A stretch of DNA of 29,180 nucleotides from a virus, in the IMG/VR virus record IMGVR_UViG_3300040944_000004, positions 1 through 29,180 of that record. One strand, written 5' to 3'. The first letter of the stretch is position 1. The number at the start of each line of letters is the position of its first letter. The notes beneath the pieces were generated by a model. The model did no database searches. It was not told the origin of the DNA and saw only the letters and a list, made by a program, of their open reading frames with translations. This document shows positions 6,675 through 14,678 of the stretch, one piece after another. The translations under genes and the position numbers were made by a program.

Positions 6675-8388
6675 CACCCTCACGCCCGAAGTATTGCCCG
6701 CAACCTCCCGCCTGCCAGTCCTGCGCCGCGACTGGTCCGTGCCGCAACCGATGACCGTACAGCGCATGAGGGCGCAATTGGTCTCGGAGTACATGGACCG
6801 CCACGCCCAACGGTTCAGCTATGACGGAGCATCGGCCGGCCGCCGCACTCATGGCTGGTACGCCCCATCCTCGGACGCCAACGTCGAGTTGATGGGATCG
6901 CTGGTCTGGCTTCGCAACCGGAGCCGCGAACTGACCCGCAATAATCCCTACGCGGTTAAAGCGGTCGAGGAGTTGGCGGGAAACGCGGTCGGGACCGGGA
7001 TCGTCCCGCAGGCAAAGACGGGCGACGCCGGAATCGACAAGACCATCGATAACGAATGGGCTTACTTCGTCGAGCAGTGCGACACGCCGCAACGTCTGGA
7101 CTTCTACGGGATGCAGGCATTGGTCATGCGGACCATGGCTGAGAGCGGCGAGGCCGTCCTGCGGTTCCGGCCGCGGCTCACGGAAGACAATTTGCGCGTG
7201 CCGCTGCAACTCCAGTTGCTCGAGGCGGACTTCCTCGATCAATTCCGCACGATGGGAACGGTCAACGGTCACGTCATGCAGGGCGTGCAGTTCGATCTAT
7301 TGGGGCGCCGGGTGGCGTACTGGATCTACACGTATCATCCCGGCGGCGTCCTGATTCTCAATCCGCGCGGCGGCATTGTGAGCCAGCCGGTGCCGGCCAG
7401 CCAAATCCTGCACGCCTATCGCGTGCTTCGGCCAGGCCAGGTGCGTGGCGTGCCCTGGCTGGCGCCGGTCATGCTGGCGCTCCGCGACCTGGACGATTAC
7501 TGCGATGCGGAACGGGTTCGCAAGAAGATCGAAGCCTGCATGGTGGCGATGATTACGCAGGCGGAGGGCATCGAGGGATCATGGATGGGATACAAGGGAA
7601 CCGATCCGCTTACGAGTCATCCAGTGGAGAGCTTCCAGCCCGGCATGGTGTCCTACCTCAAGCCTGGTGAGGATGTGAAGTTCAACACCCCGCAAGCGGC
7701 AGGCGGCTACCGCGATTACAAGACCACCGAACTTGAAGGGATCATGGCAGGCCTCGGTGTTCCCTACGAGCTCGGCACCGGCGACATGTCGAAGGTCAAC
7801 TTCTCCTCGTGGCGCGGTGGCATGCTGGGCTTCCGCAATACCATCGAGAATTACCGCTGGTTGACGCTGATCCCCATGGTCTGCATGCCAGTGCGGCGCC
7901 GCGTGATCGACCTCCTGGTCCTCCTGGGCAAGATTCCAGCGCGCGCGGTGGAGGATCCGAAGCTCAACCTGTATGCCACCCAGTGGACTGCCCCGCGGTT
8001 CGAATCGGTGGATCCGGTGAAGGACGCCGAGGCCGCGCTGAAGGACGTCCGCATGGGCCGGAAGACGTGGTTCGAGGCCGTCCTCGAAAATGGCTTCGAT
8101 CCCAACGCCCAACTCGCCCAGATTGCGCTCTTCAACAAGCTCGTGGACAAGTTCGAAATCATCCTCGATTGCGATCCGCGCAACGTCACGCTGCGCGGCC
8201 AGGAGCAGCCGGCCGCCACAGAGGAGCGCACGCCCAGCAGCAAGGCGGTCGCGGGCAGCAAACAGAGCCAAGGGTTGGCCGCCCTCTCGGAAGAGGACCT
8301 GGCGATGGTCAAGGAGCTTCTGGTCGCGGGCTCATCGGCGCGCGCCGATCGCGATTGGGGAAGCGCCACAAGGACGTATCTCACGTAG
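6664..8388 (+). CDS. Portal protein, lambda gpB family
   Basis: A 574-residue portal of the lambda family (Phage_portal_2). The typical signatures are visible: 'SRELTRNNPYAVKAVEELAGNAVGTGI' around residues 87-113, 'MRTMAESGEAVLRFRPR' around 155-171, 'LQLQLLEADFLDQF' around 180-193, a 'GRRVAYWIY' strand, and 'SQILHAYRVLRPGQVRGVPWLAPVM' around 245-270. The later 'GLGVPYELGTGDMSKVNFSSWRGG' segment is the crown/stem boundary typical of these proteins. The dodecameric ring it forms is the DNA entry pore, the docking site for terminase and later for gpW. The length is slightly more than lambda gpB; the extra residues are a Ser/Ala/Lys-rich C-terminal tail. Confidence 0.93.
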   Translation: MTSDTLTPEVLPATSRLPVLRRDWSVPQPMTVQRMRAQLVSEYMDRHAQRFSYDGASAGRRTHGWYAPSSDANVELMGSLVWLRNRSRELTRNNPYAVKAVEELAGNAVGTGIVPQAKTGDAGIDKTIDNEWAYFVEQCDTPQRLDFYGMQALVMRTMAESGEAVLRFRPRLTEDNLRVPLQLQLLEADFLDQFRTMGTVNGHVMQGVQFDLLGRRVAYWIYTYHPGGVLILNPRGGIVSQPVPASQILHAYRVLRPGQVRGVPWLAPVMLALRDLDDYCDAERVRKKIEACMVAMITQAEGIEGSWMGYKGTDPLTSHPVESFQPGMVSYLKPGEDVKFNTPQAAGGYRDYKTTELEGIMAGLGVPYELGTGDMSKVNFSSWRGGMLGFRNTIENYRWLTLIPMVCMPVRRRVIDLLVLLGKIPARAVEDPKLNLYATQWTAPRFESVDPVKDAEAALKDVRMGRKTWFEAVLENGFDPNAQLAQIALFNKLVDKFEIILDCDPRNVTLRGQEQPAATEERTPSSKAVAGSKQSQGLAALSEEDLAMVKELLVAGSSARADRDWGSATRTYLT

Positions 8389-8402
8389 AAGGGACGACAA
8401 AG

Positions 8403-8516
8403 ATGACGGATTTCTGGAGCACTTATAAGCCGATCATCATGGCGATTGTTTTTGCTTGCGCGGTGACGGGTTTGCTTGTGTGGAACGATCCAACGTTGCT
8501 CCATGCTTGCCGCTGA
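8403..8516 (+). CDS. 37-residue single-span membrane peptide
   Basis: A short gene beginning MTDFWSTYKPIIMAIVFACAV and ending with the stop at 8514-8516. It encodes 37 residues: a short polar N-terminus, a hydrophobic helix (IIMAIVFACAVTGLLVW) and a small cytoplasmic or periplasmic tail. AAGGGA at 8389-8394 lies 8 bases before the ATG and is a plausible ribosome site. It sits in the gap between portal and the bacterioferritin-like gene. No family is recognised; small membrane peptides in phages are often lysis or superinfection-exclusion factors, but here that is only a guess. Confidence 0.5.
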   Translation: MTDFWSTYKPIIMAIVFACAVTGLLVWNDPTLLHACR

Positions 8517-8545
8517 GAGTAACAACCCAACAAGGAGCTAAACCA

Positions 8546-9040
8546 ATGAAAGGTAATCCGAAAGTCATGGCTGGCCTGCAAGAATCCATCAACCTCGAGG
8601 CCAGCCGCTCGGCGCAGTACAAACTGGATGGCATCGACGCCAAGCGTTTCGGTCTGGAGATCGCTGGCGACCTCCTGACCTTGCACCAGCAATCCGAAGA
8701 CGCTCAGGACGGCCTGGTCAGTCGCCTCTTCTTTTTCGAGGGCGAACCGGAGATTGCCGCCCAGACCGCCAAACCGCATCAGGATTTCGGCTCTCTCATC
8801 GCCGATCACATCGCCGCCGAGACAGCGCTGGTCGGTCGCTTCCGTGAATTGGCGAAGGAAGCCTGGGACGCGGGCGAGATCGACACGGCGCACAGCTACG
8901 AGCACCTGGCGAACTATCACACGGTCGGATGCGCCATCGGCGGCAACGAGCACAAGGGCCATCTGGCTTGGCTTCAGAAACAACTGTGGCAGCGCGGCAA
9001 GCTGGGCGAGACCGATTACATCGCCGTGCAGGCCGGCTAG
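8546..9040 (+). CDS. Bacterioferritin-like four-helix protein
   Basis: A 164-residue protein with AAGGAG at 8532-8537 placed 8 bases before the ATG. It aligns by eye end to end with bacterioferritin. MKGNPKVMAGLQESINLE matches the Bfr opening with its ligand E18, and Y25 is conserved. 'RLFFFEGEP' matches the 'RILFLEGLP' turn. 'DHIAAETAL' supplies E92 for Bfr E94. 'GHLAWLQKQL' supplies H139 for Bfr H130. The ferroxidase site is altered: the first ExxH reads E51-D-A-Q54, and the second reads E135-H-K-G-H139. The heme-ligand methionine (M52) is absent. The fold is likely ferritin-like, but iron oxidation is uncertain. It might be a structural or DNA-protecting (Dps-like) protein. Its position between portal and capsid protease is unusual. 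Confidence 0.8.
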   Translation: MKGNPKVMAGLQESINLEASRSAQYKLDGIDAKRFGLEIAGDLLTLHQQSEDAQDGLVSRLFFFEGEPEIAAQTAKPHQDFGSLIADHIAAETALVGRFRELAKEAWDAGEIDTAHSYEHLANYHTVGCAIGGNEHKGHLAWLQKQLWQRGKLGETDYIAVQAG

Positions 9041-9049
9041 GAGCAAACC

Positions 9050-11677
9050 ATGTCACTACTCGGACAGACCATCGAAACTCTGGGAGCCATCGGCGTCCAT
9101 CACACGGCCGTCGATAAAGACGGCGCCTGGGATGCCGGGGCGAACCTGAAGCGCCTGGGCGACAGTCCATCGAAAGACGCGCTCCGGGCGATGCACGCCT
9201 GGGTGGACCCGTCAAAGGACGCGGCCACAAAGGGAGCCTACAAACTCCCCCATCACGACGTCTCGGCGGACGGCAAGGTGGGCGCCGCGAACATGGCGGG
9301 CTGCGCAGCCGCGATGGGGCGGCTGAACGGGGGCGGCCTCGACATTCCGGCAGATGACAAGAAGGCCGTCCACGCGCATTTGGTCGCGCACTACAAGGAC
9401 GCGGGCAAGGATGCCCCGGACCTCAAGGCTGGCGCGTGCACCGGCGGCGAGACGATCTTTCAGGGCGAACTCTTCTCGGCGGCCCACGATGAGATCAGCT
9501 TCGCTCCGCAGACCGCGGATGCCAAGAATCGCACGGTCGATGTGGTCTGGTACGGCGGACAGACCGTGCCGCGCTACGACGCCGAGACGGACACGGATTA
9601 CATGCTCCGCTTGAATATGGCGGGCTGCCGCATGGCGCGCCTGAACGCTGGCGCCCCGGTATTCGATTGCCACATGACGGGTACGGATTTCAAATCCATC
9701 GTGGCGAACCAGGCCGGCGCGAAGGCGCAGCGCGGCTCTGTGGTCAAAGCCTGGGCCGATGGAGCGGCGGGGAAAGCAACACTGCAATTCGGAGTCGAAG
9801 GCGAGAACAAGGACACAGACCAACTCTGGTCCGGCATCGCCTCCGGGCGTATCCGAAACCTCAGTTTCGGGACGTGGATCTACAGCAAGCAGCCGGTCAA
9901 GGACGCCAGCGGCAACGGCACGATGGCGCCTCATCCGAGCGGCAAGCAGGCGCCGGTCTTCGAGGCTACCGATTGGGAGCCTTTCGAGGTCTCGGCGATC
10001 ACGGTGCCTGCCGATTTTTCTACTCAATTTCTGTCCGCGTTGGGAGCGGACGGACGACGGGCAACCAGCCCAAATCAGGAGAGAACCGTCATGGAAGAGA
10101 CGACTCAGACGGGCGCGGAAGCCCGTAACAATCAGGCAGTACTCGATGCGGCGCGCACCGAGGGAGCGACGTTGGAGCGCCAACGGGTGGCCGAAATCAC
10201 CACGCTGGCAACTAACTTCAAATGCCAAAAACTCGGGGCCACGCTGATCGCATCGGGCGCAACGGTGAAAGAGGCGGAAGCCAAGTTCGCCGCCGCCAGC
10301 GAAATCCGCACCATCGGGACTCCGCATCTGAAGCACGGCATTACCACGGAGTTTCTGGACGGGCTGATCGACACCGGTACGACGCTCGATGCGGCCAGGG
10401 CCAGCATTCTTCAGGAAATCGAGAAGCAGGGGAGCCGCGGGGTGGGCGGCCACCGGGTCGATGTCAGAACCGAGCTCTCCATCACGCGCGATCAGCAGGA
10501 AACGTTCGGCGAGCAGATGACGGCCGCCTTGTTGCTGCGCTACCAGCCGGGCTTCTTCGGTCCGACCCGCGGCGCGGAGGTGGCCGCGGAGACCCGCCGG
10601 CAGCTCGACCTGGGCAAGCAGTTTCGCGGCTTGAAGCTTATCGAGATGGCGCGGGAGTACCTGGAAATCTGCGGCATCAGGACCCGCGGCATGGGGCCGG
10701 ACGTGATCGCGGCAAAGGCGCTCATCCCCAAAGTTCCGCGCTTCTCGTTCGAGTTGTTCGAGGGCGGCGCCGAATCCACGTCCGATTTCCCCGGCATCCT
10801 GGCCAACGTCGCCAACAAAACCCTGGTCCCGGCTTACCAGGCGTACCCGCAGACTTTCCGGCCGCTGGCCCGCCAGCAGACGGCGCCCGATTTCAAGCCG
10901 ATCAATCGCGCCTTCCTCTCGGATTTGGCGGCGCTGCCGAGGCTGAACGAGAAAGGCGAGTACCACCGCGCCATTCTGACGGACGGAAACGTCAGTTATT
11001 CGCTGGCGACTTACGGCGAGGTGGTGGCTCTGACGCGCAAGACGATCATCAACGATGACCTCCAGGCCTTCACGCGCACGCCGGCGGAACTCGGTGTGGC
11101 GGCCTCCAGAATGGAATCGGATGTCGTCTGGGGTATCGTGCTGGCCAACCCCTCTGCGGTGTATATGGGCGACAAGACCTCGGTGGCGCTGTTCGCCGCT
11201 GGCCACAAGAACTTCCAGACAGGCGCTCCCTCGGCTTTCGCCGTGGCGTCCCTCGCCACCGGGCGGACGCTCTTCCGCCAGCAGACTGGCCCGCAGGGCA
11301 CGCCCCTCAATCTCACGCCGCGCTACCTCGTCACGGGGACCGCGCTCGAAACCACGGTCGAGCAGACCATTTACCCGATGCAGTTGGCAGTCACGGCGGT
11401 GACCGCGGGTGTTCCTCCCTGGGTGCGCTCGCTGGTCCCGGTGGTGGAGCCGCGCCTCGACGCCTTAGCGACCTATGGCGCGACGGCTTGGTACCTGTTC
11501 GCCGACCCGGCGGACGTGGCCGGGCTGGAATACGCGTTCCTGGAAGGTCAGGAGGGCGTGTTCCTGGAGACTCGCCAGGGCTTCGAGGTGGATGGAATCG
11601 AGATCAAGGCGCGTCACGATTTCGGCGCCGCGGCAATCGACTACCGCGGCATTCAGCGGAGCAACGGCGCTGCGTAG
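9050..11677 (+). CDS. Prohead protease / scaffold / major capsid fusion protein
   Basis: An 875-residue fusion. Residues 1-125 are the small N-terminal domain often attached to phage proteases (KGAYKLPHHDV, GLDIPADDKKAVHAHLVAHYKD). Residues about 130-330 are a prohead protease: likely catalytic His208 (VFDCHMTG), Ser272 (RIRNLSFGTWIYS) and the 'WEPFEVSAITVPADF' block (E313, S315). Residues about 345-470 are a charged helical scaffold (EARNNQAVLDAARTEG, LERQRVAEI). From about 480 a Mu gpT-like major capsid domain follows (YPQTFRPLARQQTAPDFK, YSLATYGEVVALTRKTIINDD, LGVAASRMESDVVWGI, LNLTPRYLV). Fusion proteins of this order are known in Mu-like heads; self-cleavage releases capsid subunits. It starts 9 bases after the ferritin-like gene with GGAGC upstream. 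Confidence 0.9.
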   Translation: MSLLGQTIETLGAIGVHHTAVDKDGAWDAGANLKRLGDSPSKDALRAMHAWVDPSKDAATKGAYKLPHHDVSADGKVGAANMAGCAAAMGRLNGGGLDIPADDKKAVHAHLVAHYKDAGKDAPDLKAGACTGGETIFQGELFSAAHDEISFAPQTADAKNRTVDVVWYGGQTVPRYDAETDTDYMLRLNMAGCRMARLNAGAPVFDCHMTGTDFKSIVANQAGAKAQRGSVVKAWADGAAGKATLQFGVEGENKDTDQLWSGIASGRIRNLSFGTWIYSKQPVKDASGNGTMAPHPSGKQAPVFEATDWEPFEVSAITVPADFSTQFLSALGADGRRATSPNQERTVMEETTQTGAEARNNQAVLDAARTEGATLERQRVAEITTLATNFKCQKLGATLIASGATVKEAEAKFAAASEIRTIGTPHLKHGITTEFLDGLIDTGTTLDAARASILQEIEKQGSRGVGGHRVDVRTELSITRDQQETFGEQMTAALLLRYQPGFFGPTRGAEVAAETRRQLDLGKQFRGLKLIEMAREYLEICGIRTRGMGPDVIAAKALIPKVPRFSFELFEGGAESTSDFPGILANVANKTLVPAYQAYPQTFRPLARQQTAPDFKPINRAFLSDLAALPRLNEKGEYHRAILTDGNVSYSLATYGEVVALTRKTIINDDLQAFTRTPAELGVAASRMESDVVWGIVLANPSAVYMGDKTSVALFAAGHKNFQTGAPSAFAVASLATGRTLFRQQTGPQGTPLNLTPRYLVTGTALETTVEQTIYPMQLAVTAVTAGVPPWVRSLVPVVEPRLDALATYGATAWYLFADPADVAGLEYAFLEGQEGVFLETRQGFEVDGIEIKARHDFGAAAIDYRGIQRSNGAA

Positions 11678-11700
11678 TGCGCAGCTAGGCGGGACAATCA

Positions 11701-11727
11701 CGGGGCGGTGAACAAATCGCCGCCCCG
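11701..11727 (+). promoter_or_regulatory. Intercistronic hairpin before decoration gene
   Basis: CGGGGCGG (11701-11708) and CCGCCCCG (11720-11727) form a perfect 8-bp GC stem with an 11-base loop between capsid and decoration genes. It is followed by TAAAAAG rather than a T run, so it is not a classic terminator. RNA processing or stability control is possible. The decoration gene's ribosome site AAAAGGAGAA (11737-11746) lies just beyond it. Confidence 0.55.
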
Positions 11728-11755
11728 TAAAAAGAGAAAAGGAGAACCAACTCAC

Positions 11756-12499
11756 ATGATCAACTTCGTGCAACGAGGGGCAACCCTCACCGTTCTGGCG
11801 CCCTACGTACTCACCAGTGGCGCCGGCTGCCGCGTCGGAAACATTTTCGGTGCCGCAGTCAACAATCAAGCCCAGGGCGACTCAAGCGAGATCGTCCTGG
11901 AAGGCGTGTTCGATCTCGCCAAAGACAGCAGCACCTTCGCCTCCGGCGACCTGGTTTACTGGGACGACGTCGCGAAGGCTGCCACCAGCACGGTCGGCAG
12001 CAACCTGCTGATCGGCGAGGCGACGCTCGACCAGGCCAGCGGGACGGCCGCGCTCGGAGGAGCTTCCGGCGATGCGACCGTGCGCGTCAGGCTGTTCGGC
12101 GTGCCGGGATTCTCCGGCCAGGTCAACGGGCTGCGCGTGGCGCACGCGCTCTACGATTACAGCGTGGACGGCGGGGTAAGTTGCACGCCGGCCCAATCGG
12201 ACACCATTCCGGCGAAGGCGGTGGTGCATGGCGGCGTCATCAACTCGACCGTTGCCTGCACCGCCGGGGGTTCCGCGACGGTGGCATTCGGCACCACGGC
12301 GGGATCGGCGGCCAATTCGATTCTGACGGCGACGGCTATCGCGAGCCTCTCGCTCGACGCTGTGGTCAATCCGACCTGCAAGACCACGCCGTTCAAGATG
12401 TCGGCTGCTGGCCAGATCTCGGTGGCTATCGCCACCGGGCCGCTCACGGCCGGGCAAATCGAAGTCTGGGTGATTTACCAGCTCGCCAGCAACGCGTAG
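11756..12499 (+). CDS. Capsid decoration protein, DUF2190 family
   Basis: A 247-residue protein with AAAAGGAG upstream, which decides the ATG at 11756 over the in-frame GTG at 11708. Residues 1-125 match DUF2190: 'NFVQRGATLTVLAPYVLTSG', 'GCRVGNIFGAAVNNQAQG', 'VLEGVFDLAKDS', 'GDLVYWDDVAKAATST' and a final 'GDATVRVRLFG'. DUF2190 proteins decorate or cement capsid shells. Residues about 126-247 are a Thr/Ala/Val-rich extension (NGLRVAHALYDYSVDGG through IEVWVIYQLASNA) that reads as beta-sandwich, perhaps a surface-exposed head-fibre domain. The extension makes the protein about twice the family's core length. Confidence 0.85.
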   Translation: MINFVQRGATLTVLAPYVLTSGAGCRVGNIFGAAVNNQAQGDSSEIVLEGVFDLAKDSSTFASGDLVYWDDVAKAATSTVGSNLLIGEATLDQASGTAALGGASGDATVRVRLFGVPGFSGQVNGLRVAHALYDYSVDGGVSCTPAQSDTIPAKAVVHGGVINSTVACTAGGSATVAFGTTAGSAANSILTATAIASLSLDAVVNPTCKTTPFKMSAAGQISVAIATGPLTAGQIEVWVIYQLASNA

Positions 12500-12511
12500 A
12501 AGTCGGGGCGA

Positions 12512-12560
12512 AGGCAGAACAAGGGCCGGCGCTTCTCCTTCTTCACGCCGGCCCCTGCCT
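12512..12560 (+). promoter_or_regulatory. Two-part intercistronic hairpin before head-tail joining gene
   Basis: GGGCCGGCG (12523-12531) pairs perfectly with CGCCGGCCC (12546-12554) across a 14-base pyrimidine-rich loop. An outer stem of AGGCAG (12512-12517) with CTGCCT (12555-12560) extends it across a 5-base bulge. No T run follows. It fills most of the gap after the decoration gene and may stabilise or end the decoration transcript. Confidence 0.6.
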
Positions 12561-12568
12561 GAATCACC

Positions 12569-12889
12569 ATGGCCACGTCTGCGCTGAACTTCTCGCAATA
12601 CAACCAGGTCTTTCTGGAGCAAGGCGGGATCTCTGTCACCTTCACACCGCAAGACGCATCGGGCGCCCAGCAGCTTCAGGCCATCGTCATGCCGCCGGGC
12701 CTGGCCGAAGAGATCATGGGCGGCGCAGGATCGGCCGTGCTGCGTCTCTGGGTGGACTTCCAGGCGATCTCTCCGCAGCCGCAAGAGGGCGATCTCTTCA
12801 CCGTGGGCGGCGTGACTTATGTGGTTGCCAAGCCCGAAGCGGAGCCGGTATCGACGGGCGGAGCGGTGCTGAAACTCCGAACCCAGTGA
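12569..12889 (+). CDS. Head-tail joining protein, lambda FII-like
   Basis: A 106-residue protein. Its beta-rich layout fits the lambda FII/gpFII-like attachment proteins that cap the filled head and receive the tail: LNFSQYNQVFLEQGGISVTF near the N-terminus, then 'LWVDFQAISPQPQEGDLFTVGGVTYVV', then a short last strand 'GGAVLKLRTQ'. The 'GDxFxVxGxxYxV' segment is the core strand-turn-strand seen in this group. Position after decoration and before tail genes agrees. Family assignment is by pattern and context, not by alignment. Confidence 0.6.
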   Translation: MATSALNFSQYNQVFLEQGGISVTFTPQDASGAQQLQAIVMPPGLAEEIMGGAGSAVLRLWVDFQAISPQPQEGDLFTVGGVTYVVAKPEAEPVSTGGAVLKLRTQ

Positions 12890-12896
12890 GATTCAA

Positions 12897-13388
12897 ATGC
12901 TGAACCCCGGGCCCATAGCGGACGCCATCGCCGCGGCGCTCGCGGCGATTCCCGACCTGGCTGCCGCCATGACAGTGACGGACGCCAACGGCAACGCGAT
13001 TTGTCGGATCAACAGCTTTCATTACCGGCTTGGCCAGGAGCATACCCGGGCGATGGTCGTCTACAAGATGCCGGCGCCGTCGATGCTCGTGGTTTGGGAC
13101 GGCACGCAGGGCGGAAACTTCGACGGCGAGACGATGTGGAAACATCGTTTCCATGTCTATTTCCGTATGGGGAACATGGCGGGATCGAACGACCCGGTGG
13201 GATATGAGGAGTTGTGGACGCTGGTCAGCAATGGAATCCCTACCGGGTCTTCGGTGAATATCCGCTACATGAATTTACTCCCCGGGCTGAACATCATGGA
13301 CACCCCGAGCGACGCGCACGCGGTCGACGAAGACCTGGTAGACCGTTTCGTCGGGACGTTCATCATTCCTGAAATCGGAGACAACTGA
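12897..13388 (+). CDS. Tail completion/terminator-type minor tail protein
   Basis: A 163-residue protein starting MLNPGPIADAIAAALAAIPDLAAAM, a helix typical of phage tail-terminator and gpU/Z-like proteins. A beta-rich body follows (SMLVVWDGTQGGNFDGETMWKHRFHVYF), then a C-terminal 'VDRFVGTFIIPEIGDN'. The order FII-like, this gene, small gene, tail tube matches the place of Z/U in lambda. I infer a role in capping the tail tube where it meets the head. It starts 7 bases after the FII-like stop and ends one base before the next ATG. Confidence 0.55.
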   Translation: MLNPGPIADAIAAALAAIPDLAAAMTVTDANGNAICRINSFHYRLGQEHTRAMVVYKMPAPSMLVVWDGTQGGNFDGETMWKHRFHVYFRMGNMAGSNDPVGYEELWTLVSNGIPTGSSVNIRYMNLLPGLNIMDTPSDAHAVDEDLVDRFVGTFIIPEIGDN

Positions 13389-13389
13389 C

Positions 13390-13596
13390 ATGGATTTCAA
13401 ACAAGAAGTTAACGGCGTCGACGCGGCCAAGGCGGAGCAACCCGCGTCTGGATCGGCCGCCGCCAAGGTTCGGTTGCGGCATCCGCACACCGGAGACACC
13501 CAGGAGGTCGATGCGACCCCTGACAAGCTCGTGCCCTTGATGATTCAGGGGTATCAACAGATTCCGCCGGAGATCCCGGCCACCAAAGGAGTATAA
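13390..13596 (+). CDS. Small hypothetical tail-module protein
   Basis: A 68-residue protein. The N-terminus is flexible (Ala/Ser/Gln-rich) and is followed by a recognisable short unit 'AKVRLRHPHTGDTQEVDATPDKLVPLMIQGYQQIP', a beta hairpin plus helix. Small proteins with 'V.L.HP.TGE..EV.A...L..L...Gy..v' patterns occur near tail tube genes of many phages, but I do not know a function. It starts one base after the upstream stop and ends one base before the tail tube gene. AAAGGAG at 13585-13591, in its 3' end, serves the next gene. Confidence 0.6.
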   Translation: MDFKQEVNGVDAAKAEQPASGSAAAKVRLRHPHTGDTQEVDATPDKLVPLMIQGYQQIPPEIPATKGV

Positions 13597-13597
13597 A

Positions 13598-14608
13598 ATG
13601 GCAGCAAGAGTACAGCAGCTTATCCTGGGGATCGGCAAAGGGAAACAGGCGGCCATCGGGACGGCTGGGACGACGTTTCTCCGATTTAAGAAACTCAACG
13701 CGGACCTGACCACGCCGAAACCGATCTTCGAAAACGATGCGGCTGAAATCGGGAAGGCAAACGAATTCATCGCGCAGACCTATCCGAGTCACTACGAGGT
13801 GGCGAACCGTTTCGAAAAATATGCCTCGGCGGAGTTTGTGACGTGGGCGGCGGCTTACGGTCTGGGTAACATCGTTCAGACCGGATCGAGCAGCCCGTAC
13901 ACTTACACGATCACTCCGTTGAATCCAGGCACTACACTGGAACTGCCGTACTTTTCGGTGGTGGAGCAGGTGTCGGAGGGCGGCGGTAACTGTGTCGATA
14001 ACCTATACGTCGGCTGCGCGGTGGAAGACTTTATGTACCAGGCTAACTATGGGCCGGGTCCGAAGTCTTCGAAGATGACGGTCAACTGGGCCGGTTCCGG
14101 CCTACTGACTTCGCCGAGTGCGATCACGGTTCCGGCGCTGACGATTGAAAATAACATGCTGTCGGCGTCGATGGCGTTGAGCGTGAACGGCGTCGATTAC
14201 GTGGCGACGAAGCGTATTCTGTCCGCCGAGGTGGGGTGGAAGAATAACCTGCTTCTGAACGCCGGCTTCTTCCCTGGATCGGGACTGCAAAACGGTTGCC
14301 AGGTGCGCGGCCGGATGGAGATCGGGGCGCGCGTTCCAAGTTTCAAGTTCACGGCGCGGTTACTGTATGGATCGACGGAGTACAATACGCTGATCGACCA
14401 GACCACGGGTACGGCGATACTGAGCGTGCAACACGACGCGAACAACTCGGTATCGTTCGCGTTCCAACAGATGGCGTTTCAGGCAGTAGAGAACGGCGAG
14501 GGAGACGGGATCGTGACGGTGGTGGTTACGGGCGCGCCGGAGTATAACTCGACTAACGGCATACTGACGGTTACCGCGCTTTGCAGCATCGCCGGAATCG
14601 CGCAGTAG
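13598..14608 (+). CDS. Major tail (tail tube) protein
   Basis: A 336-residue protein with a strong ribosome site AAAGGAG about 6 bases before the ATG, as expected for an abundant virion protein. Sequence is beta-rich and Gly/Asn/Thr-rich (SSPYTYTITPLNPGTTLELPYFSVVEQ, VGCAVEDFMYQANYGPG, KSSKMTVNWAGSGL). The ending repeats strand motifs (NNSVSFAFQQMAFQAVENGEGDGIVTVVVTG) typical of tail tube proteins that stack as hexameric rings. Position between the completion gene and the chaperone pair, and a hairpin terminator right after it, both fit. The exact family name is not certain. Confidence 0.75.
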   Translation: MAARVQQLILGIGKGKQAAIGTAGTTFLRFKKLNADLTTPKPIFENDAAEIGKANEFIAQTYPSHYEVANRFEKYASAEFVTWAAAYGLGNIVQTGSSSPYTYTITPLNPGTTLELPYFSVVEQVSEGGGNCVDNLYVGCAVEDFMYQANYGPGPKSSKMTVNWAGSGLLTSPSAITVPALTIENNMLSASMALSVNGVDYVATKRILSAEVGWKNNLLLNAGFFPGSGLQNGCQVRGRMEIGARVPSFKFTARLLYGSTEYNTLIDQTTGTAILSVQHDANNSVSFAFQQMAFQAVENGEGDGIVTVVVTGAPEYNSTNGILTVTALCSIAGIAQ

Positions 14609-14633
14609 GCCACACGAGAGGCCGATAAGGCCC

Positions 14634-14678
14634 GCGCCGGACCGGAGACGCTCCTCCGCGTCCGTGAAGGTCCGGCGC
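14634..14678 (+). terminator. Strong hairpin terminator after tail tube gene
   Basis: GCGCCGGACC (14634-14643) pairs perfectly with GGTCCGGCGC (14669-14678). A nested inner stem GACGC/GCGTC (14647-14651, 14658-14662) sits inside the loop. The 3' side is T-rich (ATTTGTTGTTTCGCTCTTTT, 14679-14698). This fits an intrinsic, probably leaky, terminator that lowers transcription of the chaperone genes relative to the tail tube, which is needed in large amounts. Confidence 0.7.

Noticed and set aside
9212-11206. Long minus-strand open frame (664 codons) opposite the capsid fusion gene
   Set aside because: The + strand carries clear protease and capsid motifs; the minus frame is His/Arg-rich as expected for the antisense of GC-rich coding DNA.
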